Below are positions 44,361 through 52,976 of a DNA stretch of 64,000 nt, piece by piece. The position numbers were made by a program, and so were the translations under genes. This DNA is from Bog-159 sp963709155 (GTDB lineage: Bacteria; Acidobacteriota; Terriglobia; Bryobacterales; Bryobacteraceae). The notes under the pieces were generated by a model, which was given only the letters and a program-made list of their open reading frames with translations, ran no database searches and was not told where the DNA came from. Each line of letters starts with the position of its first letter. Position 1 is the stretch's first letter. The DNA lies in the NCBI GenBank assembly GCA_963709155.1, contig CAVPVD010000010.1, positions 558,001-622,000 of the forward strand, given 5' to 3'.

Positions 44361-44912
44361 ATGGCTCCAGGCAGAAATTTACCCCCTCGCAGGCCAGCCC
44401 GTAGAGAAAACGTGAACGAGTCGATCCGTGCCCGTGAAGTGCGGGCAGTCTTCCCGGATGGCACCGCCGAGATCATGCCGACATCGGCCGCTCTTCGCAG
44501 GGCCCAGGAACTGGGCCTCGATCTGGTGATCGTGTCGCCAACGGCCGTACCACCGGTCGCCAAAGCGGTAGACTACGGCCACTATCAATACGAGCTGAAG
44601 AAGAAACAGCACGATGCCAAGAAGAAACAACACGTCGTACAGGTGAAGGAACTGAAGTTCCGGCCCAATACCGACGACCATGATTACGATTTCAAAAAGA
44701 ACCACGCCATCCGGTTTCTTCAAGAGGGGAACCGGGTTAAAGCGGTCGTGCAGTTTCGCGGGCGGGAAATCGCGCATGCGGACCTGGGCCGCAAGCTGCT
44801 GGCCCGCTTCGCCGCGGACCTGACAGCCTACGGCACAGCCGAGAGCGTGCCCAGGATGGAAGGCCGCAACGCGCACATCCTGATCAGCCCCACGAAATCC
44901 GTCAAACCTTAG
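44361..44912 (+). CDS. infC: Translation initiation factor IF-3 (orphan copy)
   Basis: A 183-residue IF-3. The N-domain contains NVNESIRAREVRAVFPDGT, the linker PPVAKAVDYGHYQYELKKKQ (normally CRIMDYGKFKYEQ), and the C-domain VKELKFRPNTDDHDYDFKKN. IF-3 binds the 30S subunit and checks the start codon. The usual neighbours rpmI and rplT are absent on both sides, and the conserved MDYGKF segment has changed, so it could be a second divergent copy. ATG at 44361 is the start. The gap 44098-44360 shows no gene. Confidence 0.88.
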   Translation: MAPGRNLPPRRPARRENVNESIRAREVRAVFPDGTAEIMPTSAALRRAQELGLDLVIVSPTAVPPVAKAVDYGHYQYELKKKQHDAKKKQHVVQVKELKFRPNTDDHDYDFKKNHAIRFLQEGNRVKAVVQFRGREIAHADLGRKLLARFAADLTAYGTAESVPRMEGRNAHILISPTKSVKP

Positions 44913-45008
44913 CGCCTGCGCGGTCCGGGCGCTTCATCACGTGGAAGGCGGCGGGGCGCATGCTAAGATACAACAGAAGCCCATCCGGCGATTGTGAGCA
45001 TAGCCTAA

Positions 45009-45902
45009 ATGTACAAAGCCTTCTTTGGTTTCGCCGAGAATCCCTTCAACATGAGCCCGGATCCGTCGTTCCTTTTCCGGAGCTCGCAACATGAAGAAGC
45101 GCTTGCAAACCTGATCTACGGCGTGCAGAGCCGCAAGGGTTTCGTCGTGCTCACCGGTGAAGTAGGAACCGGCAAGACCACCATGCTCGAATGCCTGCGA
45201 GACTTTCTGAGCTCGCAGCAGATCACTTACGCTTCTCTATTCAACTCGCGGCTGAACGTCCAGCAGTTCTTTGAGATGATCGCATACGATTTCGGGCTGC
45301 GATGCACGCGCACTTCAAAGACCGAGGTGCTGTTCGCGCTGAATGAGATGATCATCGAGCGCGCCAACCTGGGACGCACCACCGTACTGATTGTGGATGA
45401 GGCCCACAACCTGGATTGGGATGTCTTGGAAGAGATCCGATTGCTCGGCAACCTCGAAAACCGCCGCGGTAAGATGCTTCAGATTTTACTGGCGGGACAA
45501 CCCGAACTGGACCGCAAGCTGGAAGCCCCCGATTTCCGGCAGCTCAAGCAGCGCATCGCTCTCCGCTGCGTTCTTCAGCCATTTCAACTTGAGGAGACAA
45601 TAGAGTATATCCAGTCGCGCCTCAAACGGGCGGGGCTGAAGGAGCAAACCGTTTTCCCGCCGGACATTCTGCGTGAGGTCCATTACCGCACCCAGGGAAT
45701 CCCCCGAGTGATCAATGCCATGTGCGATAACCTGCTACTCACCGCGTTCGCCATGGAGACCAAGACCTTAACCAAGGCCATGGTAGACGAAGTGACTGCC
45801 GATATGCGGTTGCAGTTGCCCGGGCAGAAGCCGTTTCGGGCGGATGGCACCTACGCCGAGAGAACCATGCGGGAGCAAAGACAGTACACTCCTGGCGACT
45901 AG
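45009..45902 (+). CDS. ExeA/GspA-like AAA ATPase
   Basis: A 297-residue AAA+ ATPase of the ExeA (GspA) family. It starts MYKAFFGFAENPFNMSPDPS, has Walker A LTGEVGTGKTT, Walker B TVLIVDEAHNLD and sensor-like QILLAGQPELDRKL. In Aeromonas, ExeA with ExeB remodels peptidoglycan for the type II secretin; other members assist transposition. No peptidoglycan-binding domain or ExeB-like gene is attached. The next gene encodes an exported repeat protein, but a link is unproven. Confidence 0.85.
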   Translation: MYKAFFGFAENPFNMSPDPSFLFRSSQHEEALANLIYGVQSRKGFVVLTGEVGTGKTTMLECLRDFLSSQQITYASLFNSRLNVQQFFEMIAYDFGLRCTRTSKTEVLFALNEMIIERANLGRTTVLIVDEAHNLDWDVLEEIRLLGNLENRRGKMLQILLAGQPELDRKLEAPDFRQLKQRIALRCVLQPFQLEETIEYIQSRLKRAGLKEQTVFPPDILREVHYRTQGIPRVINAMCDNLLLTAFAMETKTLTKAMVDEVTADMRLQLPGQKPFRADGTYAERTMREQRQYTPGD

Positions 45903-46009
45903 GCTACCTCTTCGGTTATTATTCCCCTGGCATCTTTTGTAATTCCTTAGTATCCAACCATACACTTATTTGGGATTCTGCGCGGAACCGCCTCAGATTT
46001 GAGCTACAC

Positions 46010-46032
46010 TTCTGGTGAAAAGAAAACCAGAA
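46010..46032 (+). repeat. Inverted repeat upstream of the repeat-protein gene
   Basis: TTCTGGT-(9 bases)-ACCAGAA has perfect 7-base arms. A second imperfect hairpin (GCGCCCGAC / GGTCGGCGC) lies at 46069-46089. They lie in the 227-base gap before the gene at 46130, with a TG-TATAGC -10-like element at 46063-46070. Either may structure the 5' end of that transcript. Confidence 0.4.
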
Positions 46033-46129
46033 CGTGCCCACTACAGTAATTTGGCCGAACCGTGTATAGCGCCCGACGTAGGTCGGCGCGGCCTAGCACC
46101 TGCTGGATTTCACTACAAAGGAGCGGTAC

Positions 46130-46507
46130 ATGAACGTATTCTCGACGAGCCGGATAGTTCGCATGGTAGTATGCGCCACAGTCATGGTATGGATGGCGGC
46201 CTACGGACTTGCCGCTGTGACCGGGCCGCAGGTTTCGCACGGCCCCAGTTTCCCGCCTGATCCGTGGGATGGCAAGGTGGCGCACGGTCCCAGTTTCCCG
46301 CCCGATCCGTGGGATGGCAAGGTCGCTCACGGCCCCAGTTTCCCTCCCGATCCTTGGGATGGCAAAGTGGCGCACGGTCCCAGTTTCCCGCCCGATCCGT
46401 GGGATGGCAAGGTCGCTCACGGCCCCAGTTTCCCGCCCGATCCGTGGGATGGTAAAGTAGCCCATGGCCCCAGCTTCCCTCCCGATCCTTGGGATGGCAG
46501 GATTTGA
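46130..46507 (+). CDS. Exported protein of six 15-residue repeats (VAHGPSFPPDPWDGK)
   Basis: A 125-residue protein. Residues 1-34 are a signal-like segment (IVRMVVCATVMVWMAAYGLA). Residues 35-124 are six direct repeats of VAHGPSFPPDPWDGK; the first has VSHG, the last ends DGR, and a final Ile follows. AAAGGAGCGG precedes the ATG. Nothing else is in the mature protein. The repeat is rich in Pro, Gly, Asp and Trp, and likely forms extended or turn-rich structure. It could be a structural or adhesive peptide, a metal or carbohydrate binder, or a multi-core precursor processed between units. I know no function for it. Confidence 0.8.
   Translation: MNVFSTSRIVRMVVCATVMVWMAAYGLAAVTGPQVSHGPSFPPDPWDGKVAHGPSFPPDPWDGKVAHGPSFPPDPWDGKVAHGPSFPPDPWDGKVAHGPSFPPDPWDGKVAHGPSFPPDPWDGRI
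46232..46501 (+). repeat. Six 45-bp tandem repeats inside the exported-protein gene
   Basis: Units start at 46232, 46277, 46322, 46367, 46412 and 46457. Units 2 and 4 are identical at DNA level, and units 3 and 5 share their first halves, suggesting a 90-base duplication step. Between units 2 and 6 seven codons differ silently and one conservatively (Lys/Arg). The array therefore looks selected at the peptide level. Confidence 0.95.
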
Positions 46508-46559
46508 AAAGCGAATTCGACCCGTCTCGGACGAGTGAAAGGGCCGCCCCCGGAGGGGA

Positions 46560-47222
46560 ATGCAACTGGCCCTTCAGTATGCCGCTTACGCCGTCGGCTT
46601 GTGGCTGAATCTGCTGGTAATCTCCGCTCTCTGGCGCGGAAGTTACCGGGAGTACCCCTTCGTTTTCGCCTACTCGCTGGTTCTACTGGTGTCCACGCTG
46701 GTGGAGTTGGCGGTGTACGTTGCCCCCGCGTGGCTGCATAACGACTATAAGTATTACTATTGGGCCGACGAGATCATCCTGGACGTGCTGGTGTTCTCGC
46801 TGGTCATCGCGTTCATCGATGAAGCCTCCCGGCATTCCCGGCAAAAGTCCATCGAGCGGCATTGGCTGGTTCTGGGGATTGCTCTGATCCTGGTCGTGTC
46901 CTTAGCCGCCCACCGCAGTTCTCACGTGAATCGGCAAATGACCCTGGTCAGCCGCGACCTCAACATCTGCGCGGTGATTCTGGACCTCGTCCTCTGGTCG
47001 CTGCTGCTCACCGCGCGGCGCCCCAACCGCCGCCTGATGCAGCTCAGTGGAGGATTGGGCCTACAGCTAACCGGGGCGATCATGGGGGAACAGCTACGCC
47101 ACTTTTCTCACAGCCTGTTTCTGGCTGGATCGTTGCTGGAAGTGACTACAGGCTTTCTGGGTCTTTACATCTGGTGGCGCGCTTTGCGGCCGGTGACTGC
47201 GCCCAAGACCGTATCCGCATAA
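46560..47222 (+). CDS. Polytopic membrane protein of unknown function
   Basis: A 220-residue protein with about six to seven hydrophobic helices (AAYAVGLWLNLLVISALW, then VFAYSLVLLVSTLVELAVYV, then IILDVLVFSLVIAFI, and others) and short loops. No transporter or enzyme signature was recognised. Similar proteins occur in Acidobacteria to my knowledge, but without a known role. It begins 52 bases after the repeat-protein gene on the same strand, so it could be co-transcribed with it. Confidence 0.75.
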   Translation: MQLALQYAAYAVGLWLNLLVISALWRGSYREYPFVFAYSLVLLVSTLVELAVYVAPAWLHNDYKYYYWADEIILDVLVFSLVIAFIDEASRHSRQKSIERHWLVLGIALILVVSLAAHRSSHVNRQMTLVSRDLNICAVILDLVLWSLLLTARRPNRRLMQLSGGLGLQLTGAIMGEQLRHFSHSLFLAGSLLEVTTGFLGLYIWWRALRPVTAPKTVSA

Positions 47223-47253
47223 AAAAAGGGCGGGTTCCATTGGGAACCCACCC
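47221..47253 (-). terminator. Intrinsic terminator of the OmpA-like gene
   Basis: On the minus strand, GGGTGGGTTCC and GGAACCCGCCC form a strong hairpin around a short loop and are followed by seven T residues (A-run 47221-47227 on the plus strand). It lies 35 bases after the OmpA-like stop. It also overlaps the last codons of the membrane-protein gene. Confidence 0.88.
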
Positions 47254-47287
47254 GACGCTGAACGACGGCATTGCGCGGCCGGCGATG

Positions 47288-48070
47288 CTACTGCTGCGGT
47301 TGTTGAGACTGCGGCTGAGTCTGCGCCTGTTGGGGCGCCGACTGCGGCTGCGCCTGGGAGAGGGAGTAACTCTCGTCGGCGCTGAAAATCTTGATTTCCA
47401 CGCGGCGGTTCTTGGCGCGGGCGGCGCGGGTATGAGCGTCGTCCACGGGCTTCTCTTCGCCCAAGCCGATCATGTGGATGCGGTAAATGGGGATGTCATG
47501 CTTCGCCACGAGGTATTCGGTCACAGCGTCGGCACGCTTGCGGCTGAGCGCCTCGTTATACTGGCGGGAACCGGTGCGATCCGTGAAGCCCTCGACGGCG
47601 ATGAAGTACCGCTTGTTCTTGGAAGCGCTGGCCACCATGTTGTCCAGATCGTCGCGGTCTTTCGCGGTGAGGCTGTACTTGTTAAATGCGAACGGGATGG
47701 TCACATCCGCAACCTGTTTGTAGTCGTCCAGATTGCTGACCACCTGGCGCAAACTATTGATCTCCTCGGAATCCTTGTTGGCCATATCCGAGGCGCTGTT
47801 GGCTTTATCCATGGCGCCCTGCGCGCTGTTCTGCGCGGTCATGGCCGATTCCTTCGCGGCGCTGATGCCGCTCTGGGCCCGCTCGTTGACCCCCTTCATG
47901 TCTGTCTGGGTCTGCGTGATCTGCTGACCCTGCTTATTTGTCTGGTCGCCGACCTGGTCCACTTTGGCCTGGATAGGCGCGGTGGTGTTCTGTACATACT
48001 TCTTGGTGGCGCAACCACCGGTGAGCAGCGTCGCCGCCAGAATACTTGCGCTGAAAGTAAGGCGTGTCAT
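47288..48070 (-). CDS. OmpA-family peptidoglycan-binding lipoprotein
   Basis: A 260-residue lipoprotein. The signal ends in the lipobox LLTGGC (Cys about residue 20). A coiled-coil segment follows (about 30-115, Gln/Ala/Ser-rich), then an OmpA/Pal domain (about 120-235) with IPFAFNKYSLT, VEGFTDRTGSRQYNEALSRK and a final RAKNRRVEIKIF. The last 25 residues are almost all Gln, Pro and Ala. It should anchor the outer membrane to peptidoglycan. GGGAGTT precedes the ATG. Confidence 0.9.
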   Translation of the reverse strand: MTRLTFSASILAATLLTGGCATKKYVQNTTAPIQAKVDQVGDQTNKQGQQITQTQTDMKGVNERAQSGISAAKESAMTAQNSAQGAMDKANSASDMANKDSEEINSLRQVVSNLDDYKQVADVTIPFAFNKYSLTAKDRDDLDNMVASASKNKRYFIAVEGFTDRTGSRQYNEALSRKRADAVTEYLVAKHDIPIYRIHMIGLGEEKPVDDAHTRAARAKNRRVEIKIFSADESYSLSQAQPQSAPQQAQTQPQSQQPQQ

Positions 48071-48239
48071 AGTTAACTCCCGCGGCGAGGTATTGCAATT
48101 TGCGCGCCGATCTCTCGCGCACTGAATGTCAAGGACTTACGCGCCGCAAATGGTACTGTTTCGTCCATTTTCTTCCACTTAAGGAAAACTTTACCGGGTC
48201 GCTCAGCATTAGGAAATGTTAATCGCCCGGCGCCTCCCG

Positions 48240-48248
48240 TGATATGTT
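48240..48248 (+). promoter_or_regulatory. Extended -10 element close to the start codon
   Basis: TG-A-TATGTT at 48240-48248 lies nine bases... about eight bases before ATG 48257. Transcription would begin at about 48255, leaving almost no leader. No convincing -35 is seen, as expected for an extended -10 promoter. Confidence 0.45.
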
Positions 48249-48256
48249 CTACAGTG

Positions 48257-50419
48257 ATGAAGCGACTCATCGTGATCCTCTTCGCTGCGGCGCTGGTTGG
48301 GGCGGCCCAGGATACCGAATACCCTCCAGATGGGAGTCAACTGCCGGGCCCCGGGAAACACGCCACGCCCGATTGGGTAGCGGAACTGAGCGAGTGGCAG
48401 ATCGCCGGAAGCGGAGAGCATGACGCATGGCTTCGCGACCTGCGCCAATGGCGCCGCGAACGCCTGATCCGCATGGGCTACGACGATGCCGAATACCGGC
48501 GCCCCGAACTGCTGTGGACGCAGCGCAATTTCATCCAGCCGCAGATGATGGCCGAGGAGCGGTATTTCTACGATCCGGCGGCCGGCAAGTATACCGTCGA
48601 CCGGTACCTTGACGATCTCGAAAAGCGCTACGGCGGCGTGGACAGCGTACTCATCTGGCCGGTCTATCCGAATATCGGCATCGACAACCGCAATCAGTGG
48701 GACCTGGCGCGCGATCTGCCGGGCGGAGTTCCGGCTTTGCGCCATATGGTCGAAGATTTCCACCGGCGCGGCGTACGGGTCTTCTTTCCCAGCATGCCGT
48801 GGGACACCGGTACACGCGACGTCGGCCAGCCCTATTGGAGCGCGACCGCCCAATTGATGACGGACATCGGCGCGGATGGCGTAAATGGCGACACTTTCGA
48901 CGGCATGCCGCGGGCGTACCGGACGGCTTCCGACCAGAGCGGTCATCCGGTGGCCTTCGAGCCGGAAGGCTCCCCGCGCGCGGACGAACAATTGATGTGG
49001 AACAACCAAAGCTGGGGATACTGGAAGTTTCCGTTCGCCCCCATGGTCTCCAAGCTGAAGTGGCTGGAGCCCCGCCACATGATCAACGTCTGTGACCGCT
49101 GGGCGCGCGACAAAACCGACAATCTGCAGGCCGCTTTCTTCAACGGCGTAGGTTACGAGAGCTGGGAGAATATCTGGGGCATCTGGAACCAGATCTCGCC
49201 GCGGGATGCGGAAGCGTTGCGGCGGGTGGCATATGTAGAACGACAAAACGCGGACTTACTGGTGGCACCCGGGTGGGAGCCTTACGCGCCCGCTCTCGAA
49301 TACGGTGTTTTCGCGACGCGCTTTCCGGGCGACGGCCGCACTTTGTGGACGGTGGTGAACCGCAACGAATACGGCGTCCAGGGCGAGCAGATGCGGGTAC
49401 CGCACCAGGAAGGCGCGCGCTACTACGACTTATGGAATGGCGTCGAGATCCAGGCGCGCATCGCGGGTGGCGCCGCCGCCCTAAACTTTCCGATCGAAGC
49501 CAATGGGTTCGGCGCGATTCTGGCGGTCCTGCCGGGCCACGCTCCGCAAAATCTGGACGCCATGCTGGCGCAGACGCGCCAGTGGGCGCGCGTGCCCCTG
49601 GCAAGCCTTCCGCACGAATGGAACTTTCTGGCGCAGCGCATGGTTGAGACCGCGCCCACCAAGCCGTCCGCGGCCAGCCCACCCGGGATGGTGCAAGTGC
49701 CGGGCGGAGATTTCGATTTCCAGGTGACCGGCATTGAAATCGAAGGATCGAACTGGATCGGCCTGGACGTGCAGTATCCCTGGGAAGATGCGCCACGCCG
49801 CGGACACCAGCGCCGCATGGCGATGCGTCCGTTCTATATCGACCGCTATCCTGTGACCAACGCGGATTTTAAGAAATTTCTGGATGCCGGCGCATATCAT
49901 CCCAAAGACAGCCATAACTTCCTGAAAGACTGGCGGAACGGAAGCTACCCCGAAGGCTGGGCGAATAAGCCGGTCACCTGGGTATCGCTTGAAGATGCGC
50001 GGGCTTACGCCGCCTGGGCCGGCAAGCGGCTGCCGCGCGAGTGGGAGTGGCAGTACGCGGCCCAAGGCAGCGATGGACGGCTCTATCCATGGGGCAATAG
50101 CTGGGACGAACGCGCCGTGCCCGCGCCGTACAGGGGACGCGACCTGCCGGGTCCGGCGGATGTGAACGCACATCCGGCTGGCGCCAGTCCGTTCGGCGCG
50201 ATGGACATGACGGGCAACGTCTGGCAGTGGACCGACGAGTATGTGGACGAGCACACGCGCGCGGCCATTGTGCGCGGCGGCAGTTACTACCAGCCGCAGG
50301 GATCGATGTGGTACTTCCCGCAAGCCTACAAGCTCAATGAGCACGGAAAGTATCTGCTGATGGCGCCCTCCAAAGATCGAGCCGGAACGCTGGGCTTTCG
50401 CTGCGTCGCCGATGAGTAA
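48257..50419 (+). CDS. Two-domain exported protein: hydrolase-like barrel plus FGE-like domain
   Basis: A 720-residue exported protein (signal MKRLIVILFAAALVGAAQ). Residues about 20-430 resemble an unclassified glycoside-hydrolase-like barrel (VDSVLIWPVYPNIGIDNRNQ, ADGVNGDTFDGMPRA). Residues about 480-720 form a formylglycine-generating-enzyme/SUMF1-type fold (FYIDRYPVTNADFKKFLD, KRLPREWEWQYAA, GNVWQWTDEY, VRGGSYY, LGFRC). Only the last of the two catalytic cysteines of true FGE is present (LGFRC), and its partner upstream seems absent, so sulfatase activation is unlikely. The fusion itself is unusual. Confidence 0.75.
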   Translation: MKRLIVILFAAALVGAAQDTEYPPDGSQLPGPGKHATPDWVAELSEWQIAGSGEHDAWLRDLRQWRRERLIRMGYDDAEYRRPELLWTQRNFIQPQMMAEERYFYDPAAGKYTVDRYLDDLEKRYGGVDSVLIWPVYPNIGIDNRNQWDLARDLPGGVPALRHMVEDFHRRGVRVFFPSMPWDTGTRDVGQPYWSATAQLMTDIGADGVNGDTFDGMPRAYRTASDQSGHPVAFEPEGSPRADEQLMWNNQSWGYWKFPFAPMVSKLKWLEPRHMINVCDRWARDKTDNLQAAFFNGVGYESWENIWGIWNQISPRDAEALRRVAYVERQNADLLVAPGWEPYAPALEYGVFATRFPGDGRTLWTVVNRNEYGVQGEQMRVPHQEGARYYDLWNGVEIQARIAGGAAALNFPIEANGFGAILAVLPGHAPQNLDAMLAQTRQWARVPLASLPHEWNFLAQRMVETAPTKPSAASPPGMVQVPGGDFDFQVTGIEIEGSNWIGLDVQYPWEDAPRRGHQRRMAMRPFYIDRYPVTNADFKKFLDAGAYHPKDSHNFLKDWRNGSYPEGWANKPVTWVSLEDARAYAAWAGKRLPREWEWQYAAQGSDGRLYPWGNSWDERAVPAPYRGRDLPGPADVNAHPAGASPFGAMDMTGNVWQWTDEYVDEHTRAAIVRGGSYYQPQGSMWYFPQAYKLNEHGKYLLMAPSKDRAGTLGFRCVADE

Positions 50420-50437
50420 GGTACGGCGGTTTCGGAC

Positions 50438-52885
50438 TTACTCATAGCGCAGGGCGGCAAGAGGATCCGTCCGCGCGGCGCGGCGTGCGGGTAGCAGCAC
50501 CGCCAGCGCAGCCACCGCGAGCAGCAAAGCCGGCACCACAATGAACGTCGCCATATCGGTGGCGCCGACGCCGTAGAGCAGACTCGCGGCAAACCGGCTC
50601 ACCGCGAGGGCTAAGGCCGAGCCGATCGCCACTCCGATACCGGCCACCGCGAGACCTTGCGCTGCGACCAGCCGCAGCACGCCGCCCGCTCCCGCGCCGA
50701 GGGCCATGCGGATGCCGATTTCGCGCGTCCGCCGCCTGACCGAGTAACTCATCACCGCATACAGCCCCACCGTCGCCAGCGTAAGCCCGACGGCTCCGAA
50801 TACGCCCAGCAGGACGGCGCTTAGCCTCGGCATCAGCAAGGCCTTATCCACTTGCTCGGACATGGTTTCAATGTTCGAAACGGCTAGGTTCGGATCGAGC
50901 GCCGCGATTTCCTGGCGGACGGGCCGAATCATCGCATGCGGATCGCCGGTGGTCTTCACCACGATCGAAATGCCGAAGAAACTGACGACATCCTGGGGCC
51001 GGGCCTCCAGGTCGAAGAACGCGGCACTCGACGACTCTTCGCCCAGCGTTCGGGACTTGAAGTTTCGGGTGATGCCGATCACTTGGTAGGTCTTGCCGTC
51101 GCTGGCAACGCGGCGCCCGATCGGGTCGGCGCCTGGAAACAGGCGCTCGGCGGCGTGCTCGTTCAGGATGACGGACGCCGCGTCGCCCGGTTTGCCGAAG
51201 TCGCGGCCGCGCAGCAACGGGATCCCGATGGTTTCGAAGAAGCGGGTTCCGGCGAAGTAGATGTCGGTGTTTGCAGGCTTGGCATCCTTGACTCCCTCAG
51301 CTTGGAAGTCGGAGGCGCTGCCGCCCATGCTGAGCGGAATGCTGTCCAGATAGCTGACCGACCGGACACCCGGAAGAGCCGATACGCGGGCGCGAAGCTG
51401 GACCAGATACTGCCGGGTCCTCTCGGGCGAATACTGGCTCAACTTGGGATTGGCGGCCATTAGCAGCACGTGGTCCGGGCGCATTCCAATGTCGATTGAG
51501 GAAGCCTTTTGCAGGCTGCGCAAGAACAATCCCGCACCGGCCAGCAACACCAGCGAGAGAGCCACCTGCACTACCACCAGCAGATTCCGCATGCCCAGCC
51601 GGCGGAAACTGCCGAACGCGGTGGTCTGTTCCTTCAAAGTCACCACCAGATCCGGGCGCGTCGCGCGCAGGGCCGGAGCCAGGCCGAAAATGACGCCGGT
51701 AATCACCGCCAGCGCTGCCGTAAACGCAAACACGCGCGCATCCGGCGCGAAATCGAATTGGACAGGCAAAGGCAGCGGCAAATTGAAACGGGAGATGGAT
51801 AGGGTGGCCGCGGAGGCTAAAGCGAAGCCGCCGGCCGCTCCGATCAGCGAAAGCAGGATGCTCTCCGTGAGCAACTGCCGGACCAGCCGCGGCCGGCGCG
51901 CGCCCAGCGCCAGACGGATGCCGATCTCGCGCTGCCGCGCTATGGCTCGCGCGAGCATCAAGTTGGCGACGTTGGCACAGGCAATCAGCAACACCAGGGT
52001 GACCAATACCGCCAGCATGGCCATGAAGCCGATGGCGAAACGGTTGACGTCGCCGAACAGCGCGCCGGAATCCGCCAGGCGGATGGGTTCGCGGGGCTTC
52101 TCACTCTTGCGGTATGTCAGGTCGAGCCGCCTCTGAATCACATTTAACGCGGCGGCCGCCTGCTTCCGGCTGACTCCGGGTCGGAGCCGCGCGTCGAGCA
52201 TCAGCCAGTGATTGCCGCGCTTCGCCCCAGCGTTATCGTCGATCAGATCCGGCATGATCTCGGAAAGCATCGCAAGCGGCGTCCAGAAATCCGCCAGAAT
52301 GGCGCGGTCCGTGCCGTGAAATCCGCGCGGCATGACGCCGATGATCGTATAGCTTCGGCCGTTGAGTGCGATTTGCCGGCCGATGACGCCAGGTGTGGCG
52401 CCTAACCGCCGCCGCCACAGTCCGTCGCTCAGCACCACTACCGGGTCGCGTCCCACGGCGCGGTCTTCTTCGGGCGTGAATCCTCGCCCGAGCGCGGGCT
52501 TGATGCCGATGACCGAAAAATAGTTGCCGGCCGCCACCTGGCCCCAGATCCGTTCCGGTTCGCCGGCGCCGCTCAAATTCGCCGGAATAAAGGGGAAGTG
52601 CGCCGTGATCCCCTCGAAGACCTGGGAAGTCTGGTCGCGATAATCGATGTAATCCGGGTAGGAGAAGGTTTTGCCCTGGTTCAGGCTGACCAGGCTTGAG
52701 GGTTCGCGCACCGGCAGGGCGCCGAGCAACAATCCATTGACGATGCCGAATACGGTGGCGTTCGCGGCAATAGCGAGCGCCACGGATACCACGACGGCAG
52801 CCGTGAATCCGGGGTTCTTCCGTAGCGTGCGGACCGCGAAAGTCAGGTCTTGCGCGACGGTGCGGGGGAAATCGGTGTGCGGCAT
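50438..52885 (-). CDS. ADOP-type MacB-like permease without prefix domain
   Basis: An 815-residue permease starting MPHTDFPRTVAQDLTFAVRT, with two MacB-like periplasmic domains and two FtsX units (ending ALRYE). Unlike the copy at 26704 it lacks the N-terminal prefix of about 70 residues and has no PadR gene in front. ACGAGGT lies upstream of ATG 52885. A reading to 53209 is longer but has no family support. It is divergent from a coiled-coil protein gene. Confidence 0.87.
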   Translation of the reverse strand: MPHTDFPRTVAQDLTFAVRTLRKNPGFTAAVVVSVALAIAANATVFGIVNGLLLGALPVREPSSLVSLNQGKTFSYPDYIDYRDQTSQVFEGITAHFPFIPANLSGAGEPERIWGQVAAGNYFSVIGIKPALGRGFTPEEDRAVGRDPVVVLSDGLWRRRLGATPGVIGRQIALNGRSYTIIGVMPRGFHGTDRAILADFWTPLAMLSEIMPDLIDDNAGAKRGNHWLMLDARLRPGVSRKQAAAALNVIQRRLDLTYRKSEKPREPIRLADSGALFGDVNRFAIGFMAMLAVLVTLVLLIACANVANLMLARAIARQREIGIRLALGARRPRLVRQLLTESILLSLIGAAGGFALASAATLSISRFNLPLPLPVQFDFAPDARVFAFTAALAVITGVIFGLAPALRATRPDLVVTLKEQTTAFGSFRRLGMRNLLVVVQVALSLVLLAGAGLFLRSLQKASSIDIGMRPDHVLLMAANPKLSQYSPERTRQYLVQLRARVSALPGVRSVSYLDSIPLSMGGSASDFQAEGVKDAKPANTDIYFAGTRFFETIGIPLLRGRDFGKPGDAASVILNEHAAERLFPGADPIGRRVASDGKTYQVIGITRNFKSRTLGEESSSAAFFDLEARPQDVVSFFGISIVVKTTGDPHAMIRPVRQEIAALDPNLAVSNIETMSEQVDKALLMPRLSAVLLGVFGAVGLTLATVGLYAVMSYSVRRRTREIGIRMALGAGAGGVLRLVAAQGLAVAGIGVAIGSALALAVSRFAASLLYGVGATDMATFIVVPALLLAVAALAVLLPARRAARTDPLAALRYE

Positions 52886-52950
52886 GATGAACCTCGTTTG
52901 CAATCGGGTTGGCGACGCTGGGAAGTTTTCCGGCCGCGCGACCATCCTTC

Positions 52951-52956
52951 TATACT
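52951..52956 (+). promoter_or_regulatory. -10 element of the coiled-coil protein gene
   Basis: TATACT at 52951-52956, about 20 bases before ATG 52977, in the divergent gap with the ADOP gene. The predicted leader is about 14 bases, with GGGACAG as a weak ribosome-binding site. Confidence 0.45.
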
Positions 52957-52976
52957 GACGATAGGGACAGACCACA

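Noticed and set aside
46232..46501. Regular 45-bp repeats, considered as a CRISPR array
   Set aside because: The repeats are directly joined with no spacers, are a multiple of three and encode a constant peptide after a signal sequence. No cas genes are near.
46004..46565. Repetitive open frames on the minus strand and in other plus-strand frames of the 45-bp array
   Set aside because: A 45-base period keeps every frame open once one is open. Only the 46130-46507 frame has a signal peptide, a ribosome-binding site and silent-site variation.
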